Shown in pieces: positions 57,548 through 64,000 of a DNA stretch of 64,000 nucleotides (within the stretch, counting starts at the first letter, position 1; every line of letters starts with the position of its first letter). A model generated the notes under the pieces. It saw nothing but the letters and a program-made list of their open reading frames with translations. It was not told the DNA's origin and did not search any database. The translations under genes were made by a program, and so were the position numbers. Location: assembly GCA_033063855.1 (NCBI GenBank), contig CP093829.1, positions 4,598,243-4,662,242 on the forward strand. The letters run 5' to 3'. The stretch comes from Smittia aterrima. Lineage: Eukaryota; Arthropoda; Insecta; Diptera; Chironomidae.

Positions 57548-60500
57548 CGCAAAATGATTTTTTTCCTTTTCAGAAAATATTTTCAGAGAACTTTTATTTT
57601 AGAACAAGAACTTTAGTACAAGTTCTAAAGAATTTGAATTTTATGAAAGCGTTTAAATTATAGTAAACTTTGTTAAATTATTTAGCAACGACTTAGCTTG
57701 AGCATTTTTCGGGTTCTTTGGTCTCTTTTAAGATATTGCAACAATTCGATCAATTTGTATTCGATAGTTCAACACGAAACATTACACATGCAGAAACTTG
57801 TATCAAGTTCTTTAGCATTATCGCATGTTTCGTATCTCGTTTTATTTCTTTATTAATCTGATTGAAAAGCGATTAGATTTTCAATAAATCTGCTGGTTTG
57901 ACTAATAGCGGAGAGTTTTTCTGCATAAGAAAGTAAATCATGTCACACAGATCAGAGATTTTATCGGCGATATGTTTAAGCGTTGTAAAGACTCGATTTT
58001 GTTATTCTCTAAGGAGATAAAATGCAAATTGAGAAACGAAAAACAGTTTTTCACAAACGTGCATGCCATTTAATTATGAAGGTGAACGAAACAATAAAAA
58101 AAAAATTCATGTCGTGGACAAAACAATGAATTAATTGTCATTTAGAACCACAAGAGAACGAATTGGCACCAAAATCTTTTGGATCAAATCACGATTAACG
58201 GATTACTAAGCCGACCTTGTATTTTGATTTTCTCTTGCCATTCGAAACGTTTCAATTTGTCGATCTAATCACTTCGTCAACATGCTTCAATGTTCTATTT
58301 CTTATTAACAGACAACATGTTTCTGCAATCATTTCTCGCTCCACGACGATCGTCGTAACAAGAATTTTTCATTTCACATGTTTGACTCTTTCATCGAGTT
58401 AAGTTTCCCCCCGATCCATCCGAAATTAGAGTTGTTAGACTCGACACAATGTCGTGACGAGCTGATTCGGCTCGAAAATTGAAATGTACATTTTTTAATT
58501 AAAGCTTTAGTCGAAGATGGGATATGGGAAATGAACCGTAACTAACAACAATTTCTAACAGTAAATTTCTCTGATTGAAACATTCTCGAATTGAGATCTA
58601 ATTACGAAAAGTGCTTGACATCGAAATTGGTACGTTATGACTTGTTGGGTTGGGAGAGAGAGACGAAAAGGAGAAACCTTTGTAATGAAGCGAAGCGACT
58701 TGCTCCACATTTCACTCTTCATTGACTGTTTGTTGTTAGATTGATTTCACGATATTTTTTTTCACGCATCGTCGCATAGTATCGTCTTCAATCTCACTTA
58801 ATTTCCAAAGCACAGCACTCCACGTTTCGCTACACACTACAAAGAAGGGGCAAAGCAAATTATTGGCTTAATTATACTACACGCGTGCCGTTAATGCTTT
58901 CTATACACGGCCGAGGCTGGAGTGGGGAGCGAGAGAAAATCGAGTGGGAAATGATCTGAGCAACAACGTTTCTTCGACTTCAACGTCCGGCTCAGGTGAA
59001 TCTCCAAAAGCTTTGACCTTTGAATCTCGTCGATCCTTTTAAATATTCAGTTGATCTGTCAACTCTAATCAGAAAGTCATTATGTAATCCAAAATGATTT
59101 CGAACGGCCTTCCATTGAGATGACAAGTTTATTGATTTTTGATCAAAAAGAAATTTATAACGTTTCGCGAAGAAATCGCTTCAATATCAAAGTAACGAGG
59201 TGTGGCTCTCGATCCAGACAAGCTCTCGAGCATGATTCATTTGATTTACTTCTGCGTTTGTAATTTATGACTTCGAACTTTATGAGGCAAGAAAAAGTTT
59301 CGTTGTGCGTTGTTTGGGTGAAGTTTTGTTCACTGAACCATTGTCGTCGTCTTCAGCGATTGCTTTCAATTGACAAATGATATTTGTCGTGAAGGATTTC
59401 GCGTCTGGTGCTTTCGCGAGAATCCTCATCATTTGAACTCTCCCTGAAGCGTAAATTTTTTTTATTTAAATCTTTATGTAGATGGGCAGTTTAACAAATG
59501 ATATCTTTTCGAAAGTGAAATAAATATTTGCAAGACAAGATTGAGTGTGAACGATGACACCGCCAAGGATAAAGTTGCAACAGGTTTTTTTCTTCTCTGA
59601 AAGTTCAACTGAAGAAATCTTCAACAAATCAAAATATTTCTTATCCTCAGATGATTCGCGCAGTACCTGTTCGCTCACCAGCAACGAATTCATAATTCAA
59701 AGAAATGCAAGGCGATTGTTGTTGAAGCGCCGCAATGCGAAAGCTTTAAATAATTCTCTTTTTTTTGGTGCTGTTGCTTCGAGCTATCAGAAATCGTTTT
59801 TATTTTCATTTGGGATGGGTTCGTCGTTCGTCTCCGCTCGAATCTTTTTTCTTCGCACATGCTTTAATTGAAAAAGCGACAGCGCAGAATTTCTTTTTAA
59901 CTGTTTTCTCTCCTCTTCTCATCCGAACGATGATGATGGTGATTTCGGGGAAGGATTCCCGGCCGAGGCCACTAAAAGATCAATTTATTCAAATCAGAGA
60001 AGTAGCTGAGAGGCAGGTTAAAACAGTTTTCTTCTCGTTTCACGAAATAAACATTAATAAAAGCTGAAGCCACCACGAAATGCACGCTGGAAGTTCATTG
60101 CCCATTGTTTGCGCAGGTTTAAAAAGATAAATAAGACAAGGAAAGCAATCAATTAAATTATCTCAGTTCTTTCGTTGCCGTTTCTCTCTCTCGCTCGCTC
60201 GCCCCCCTTCACGTCTGTTATTTTCGAGCAATCACGAAATTACTTCATTCAACTCCGGAATTTCATTCAATACATGTGATCCATCCGAGAGTGTCTCGGC
60301 ACTGTAATTTTAACGAATTCCTTTCGAGCGAGCGAATGAAATTACATTTGTGAGATGAGTGAAGAAAATACAAATTGACATTTATTTTAATCAATCATGA
60401 CCGTCACAATCTTTCTTTCACTGACTCTCCGCGACTTTAATCTGAGCGAGCGATAAGTTTTATTGATGCTGAAATCCATTCGAAGCGCCTTCGAATCCCA

Positions 60501-63405
60501 CACACTCGACGACCGACGAGTAATGGTGTAAGCGAGAAGCTTTCAAGCAATTAGTTGCGCAGAAATGACAATCCAATCGTTATCTCTCTGCCTTGCACAA
60601 GCACTGGAAACTCCATTCTCGGTAGCAACCTAATTAATCCATTTAAGAAACAATTGTATGAACGGGGAGAGAGAGCCAATCTGCTCTTTGCACGACATTA
60701 CTCGCAACAGCGCATGAGAAGCGAGAGGAGTGAAATTAATTATCAGTCGTGAAGACGCTTGAGAAGATTGAAAAGTTGAAACACCTGTTTCGGTCCTGAA
60801 GCGCAAATATGTGATCGAAATATTCATCGAGTTTACTCTTTTTTTTTCGCGAGTAGGCTTGATGCTTCTTGCCTTTACACACGTCATTACATCGTTCGCT
60901 TGCTCTGCAATCGTGAAACAAATTGAAGCTCATTTAAAATGCACCAAAATATTTTCGTTGCATTTTGCGGCTTTAATGAATCGAACACAGATTTTGAATT
61001 CTCTCTCATTCCTTCTGTTACATTCGACAAGCGAAACACACAAAAAAAAAAGTTAATATTCATTTCGCAAATTCGTTGACAATTTATTCAGATTTAATTC
61101 TTCTTGTGCATGCAATTGGCAAGTTTTCTCAGAAACTGAAAACGAAAGAAAAGTTGAAATTGTGATGGGGGAAAATATCCAACGAGAGCTGAGATTGGGG
61201 GACGATCGCTACTGCTCGTCACGCTTTGCTTGAGTTATAGTCAACGCCTCGATTCGGATTCGTAGCTCAGTGATTAGGTCGTAACTTCCAACGTTTTGTG
61301 TTGTTTGACTCGGAGACGAAGAGAGAGAACGAAACAGAATTCACATTTAATTTCTTCGCGATACCCTTTTCATGGGCAACGAAAAACATCGGCCGAAGCA
61401 CGAAAAATTAACCATTTAAATTCACTTTACGTTTGGATGTAGAAGAAGAGGTCACACAACCCAAATTTGCATAATCGAAAAGAAAAACCTTATTGATTTC
61501 CATTTGTGGAGAGCTCAAGACCATCCGACTTTTAATTAATGGAAAAGTTGATTCATGCATTTACATGTGAATACAATTTCATTGCTCCGATACTTCGCTT
61601 TTTGGTCTTGAAAAAGGAGACGAGAATATTTCACATCGTGTGCATATAAAATGAACCCGCTTTGCACTTGTTTTATTGAAATAAAGCAGTAATGAACGTT
61701 GAGATCTTTCTCTCTCTCCCTCTTCCTTTCCTCGTTGCTTTTTTACACAGATTTTTATTATTTCGCGTCCTACACAAACCTTGAGACAGAAGAAAGAAAG
61801 ATACATTTAATCGACTAAAAGTGAATTAATCTTTAAAGCGTTGCCAGTCAGGTTTATGATTCGAGAGAGTTAAAAGATTTGCTATTTTTTTCTGCTTGTG
61901 CTTTCCTCATCTCGCCTTCTTTAAAGAGCAAGCAATTTTAATTCCGTAAAATAATTACGAAGCGAAATGGAAACAAGTGGACGATGAGTTTAAAGGGTTT
62001 TCTGTGAGATTAATTTTAAAGGAATTAAATTATTTCCAAAGAAAATTTCAAGATTTTTCTTTTCTAAAATTTTTATTCTCAACTTTTCTTCGCAGAAAAA
62101 TCCCTAAAAATAAATTTAACTCGCTCTGCGCGAGACTTGATAGAAAACAGGTGCTTGAGGTAAAATTGCGTCATTCGCCTTTGAGTAATCGCGAAGCTGC
62201 ACATAAATCTCGGCTTTATCAGTCGTGACTTGAATGACATATTTTTTAATTAACGTTTAATGCTCTGCGCTTTAACTTCACTTCTCTTCATCTCAACATC
62301 GACTAAGAGTCGTTCCTCAAGATTCCTCAAGTTTTGTTTTTTCGTGAAGTTTAAAATCAAATTTTCCGAAAATTCTCACAGTCATTTGCACTTGTCAGTC
62401 AAATCGCGTAAACATCACGCGGAATATAAATTATCCCTTGCCACGACTTCCCAACCATTCTCAGTTGGACAGACGACGGTGCCTTAATGGGACATTGAAA
62501 CGTTCGACTGCAATTAAATCTAAGTCTAATGGGTTTCTTTTCTACTCCCATCCAAGCCACTTGCACCATTTTGAGACACCGCAATTGAGGGAAATAAATT
62601 GCAATATGCTTCTTGGATGATATAATCGTGATCATTGCTCAGACGTTGATCATTGTGAATGCATAAATTCACAGCCTAGTTATCACTATCTCTCTCTCTA
62701 ACTCACAACGTCTCCCTCTGCTTCTTAATTGCATTAATGAATTTCCATAAATATACTTACGAGCGTTGTCTGGTGGAATTTACAGCTTCGACAAATCTGT
62801 TTACTTTATTGCCTTTGATTACCGTTCATTTGTTGAGCACGTCAGGGCGAGAGAGAGAGAGAAAACGATGTTGTCGGCGTGGTTCAAAAAATGTAAATAA
62901 GTAGACATTCAACAAGGAAGGACTCACATTGATCAATAAATAATTTAATGAACGATTCGTGGCGATCGCTACTTCTCTTTTGCTAAAGCAAACAAATAAT
63001 CAATTCTTATCGACGAACGGAAGGCAATAAAGTGGAACACAGGAGTTCAAATTCATCACGAAGCTTGATTAATTTTGTGCAAAATTATCGTAAGTCTGAG
63101 AATGCCACGACAAGTATTATTCAAACCGCACGTTGCGCTGTAAAATAATCGTTTTGTGATCGATGATTTTTCATGTTTCCGGTTTGGAATATTTTTTTTA
63201 TTCCGTTTCTCTCGTGTGTTGGATTCTCTGATTGGTCTTGTTCTCCGTCAAACGCGAAGTGGGGATAAAACTTTAAACTGAGCAAATCGACGCTAAGGAG
63301 AAGATGTTGTTAAGTGGAAAGTTTCTCGTCAGTTAAGCTTGCGCTACGATCGACGGTGGAAGTTTGTGAGAGATTTAAATCAATTTTATTGTGACAAAGA
63401 GATTA
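57548..63405. other. Gene-poor region upstream of a Snail-family gene
   Basis: About 5.9 kb with no convincing coding exon. It contains GAGAG/CTCTC tracts (58652-58663, 60182-60200, 60664-60674, 61707-61719, 62688-62699 and 62849-62862) of the kind bound by GAGA factor, and CAGGTG/CACCTG E-boxes at 58993-58998, 60782-60787 and 62148-62153. Given the transcription factor that follows, this is probably its cis-regulatory domain; that is inference. A possible initiator (TCAGTT, 63329-63334) lies 77 bp before the start codon, without a TATA box 30 bp upstream. Confidence 0.5.
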
Positions 63406-64000
63406 ATGCCGACATCTAATATGTTGAATAAAAATTATTACAGTCATTGTCCTCTCAAGAAAAGACCGATTAAAAAAGGTAATTTGAATTTTTAATTTTT
63501 TCGCGAGGTTATTCAATTTTATTTTTCAAAAAAAAAATAGAAGCATCGATTGAACCTGAAGACTTAAGTACCAAACCTAGCGACAAGTTTATGACAGCAT
63601 TTAGTGAAGATGTGAAAACTGAAAGCTTTACACCGTCCGCTAATTTTCTATGGCCTTTGCCGGGACTTCACGCCAACTTCTATCCCTTTCAACTCTACAC
63701 AGCTTTATTGCCACATCGCGAACTACTAAGTTATACATCATCACATGCTCAACTATCAAGAGACACGTCATTATCGCCAGCAGCTTTTATAGAACCAATA
63801 AAGTTGGAGAAAGCAAACAGCGATGACCAAGAGCAACAGAGAGTGCCATTCAATCAATCTCCCACATCCGACCACTTATCGTACAACTCGTTTACGACTC
63901 AATCAGTTCCGTTTGGGAAAATGAGCTCGACGAAAATCTTGACTGACTTTAAAATCGCGACACTTCTTAAGTCGACGACGGAAAAGGAAAAAGTGTACGA
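63406..64000 (+). CDS. Snail-family zinc-finger transcription factor, N-terminal part
   Basis: Exon 1 (63406-63478) joins exon 2 from 63541, which stays open to the end of the window, giving 177 residues so far. The start holds NYYSHCPLKKRPIKK, the conserved CPLKKRP motif found at the N-terminus of insect Snail and Escargot proteins (in the position of the vertebrate SNAG repressor motif). The following sequence, rich in Ser, Pro, Thr and Leu (WPLPGLHANFYPFQLY, PSTSDH-like stretches), is the usual low-conservation middle. The C2H2 fingers that would bind CAGGTG E-boxes should lie beyond position 64000. I cannot tell snail, worniu and escargot apart from this part. Confidence 0.75.

Noticed and set aside
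61262..61325. tRNA-like A box (tagctcagtgattagg)
   Set aside because: No proper B box, and the ends do not pair into an acceptor stem.

Overview
The window looks like nuclear DNA of a dipteran insect, most likely a midge-like nematoceran (Chironomidae is my best guess, inferred). Genes are AT-rich with many very short introns (about 45-100 bp, GT-AG). Gene families are insect-type: Plus-C odorant-binding proteins, 7-TM odorant receptors, CLIP-domain serine proteases and ZAD/C2H2 zinc fingers. All exon chains below were joined by hand from splice sites and checked for reading-frame closure (summed exon length divisible by 3); none was tested against transcripts.

Layout. 1-4071: no supported gene. 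4072-4915 (+): secreted C-type lectin. 6052-18501 (-): Zizimin-type DOCK Rho-GEF, whose first coding exon lies 5.4 kb upstream of the rest. 18895-26502: compact housekeeping block of ALG8 (-), PPM1L-like phosphatase (+), HAP40 (-), mRpS21 (+) and eIF4A (-), with promoters shared head to head and 3' ends nearly touching. 26909-29676 (+): a CENP-B/pogo-type DNA-binding protein without a transposase core, then a BED plus ZAD-like plus C2H2 zinc-finger gene. 29677-31760: repeat-rich gap with a perfect 63-bp inverted repeat and a 21-nt minisatellite inside a dispersed element. 31760-33007 (+): single-exon F-box/LRR-like gene.

33659-48031 is a young, fast-evolving accessory region. Two odorant receptors (one -, one +) diverge around four Plus-C OBP loci (-): one two-domain OBP, two OBPs with Tyr/Asp repeat N-termini, and one pseudogene of that type. 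Between them lie chimeric gene fragments. Two tandem CLIP-domain proteases (+) follow; one ends in a membrane anchor that the other has lost by deletion.

48669-51070 (-): a two-TM insect protein with APD1-4/DUF4792-like domains. 51505-57547: second compact housekeeping block with bicaudal/NAC-beta (-), a Mis12-like kinetochore protein (-), TFIIIA (+), mRpL22 (-), a CIBAR1/FAM92-type BAR protein (+) and HSBP1 (-). 57548-63405: 5.9 kb gene-poor region with GAGA tracts and E-boxes. 63406-end (+): start of a Snail-family zinc-finger gene, cut by the window end.

The most unusual material is the chemosensory/protease region: OBPs carrying tyrosine-aspartate repeat tails, a protease pair with degraded activation sites and anchor gain/loss, and several chimeric gene fragments.
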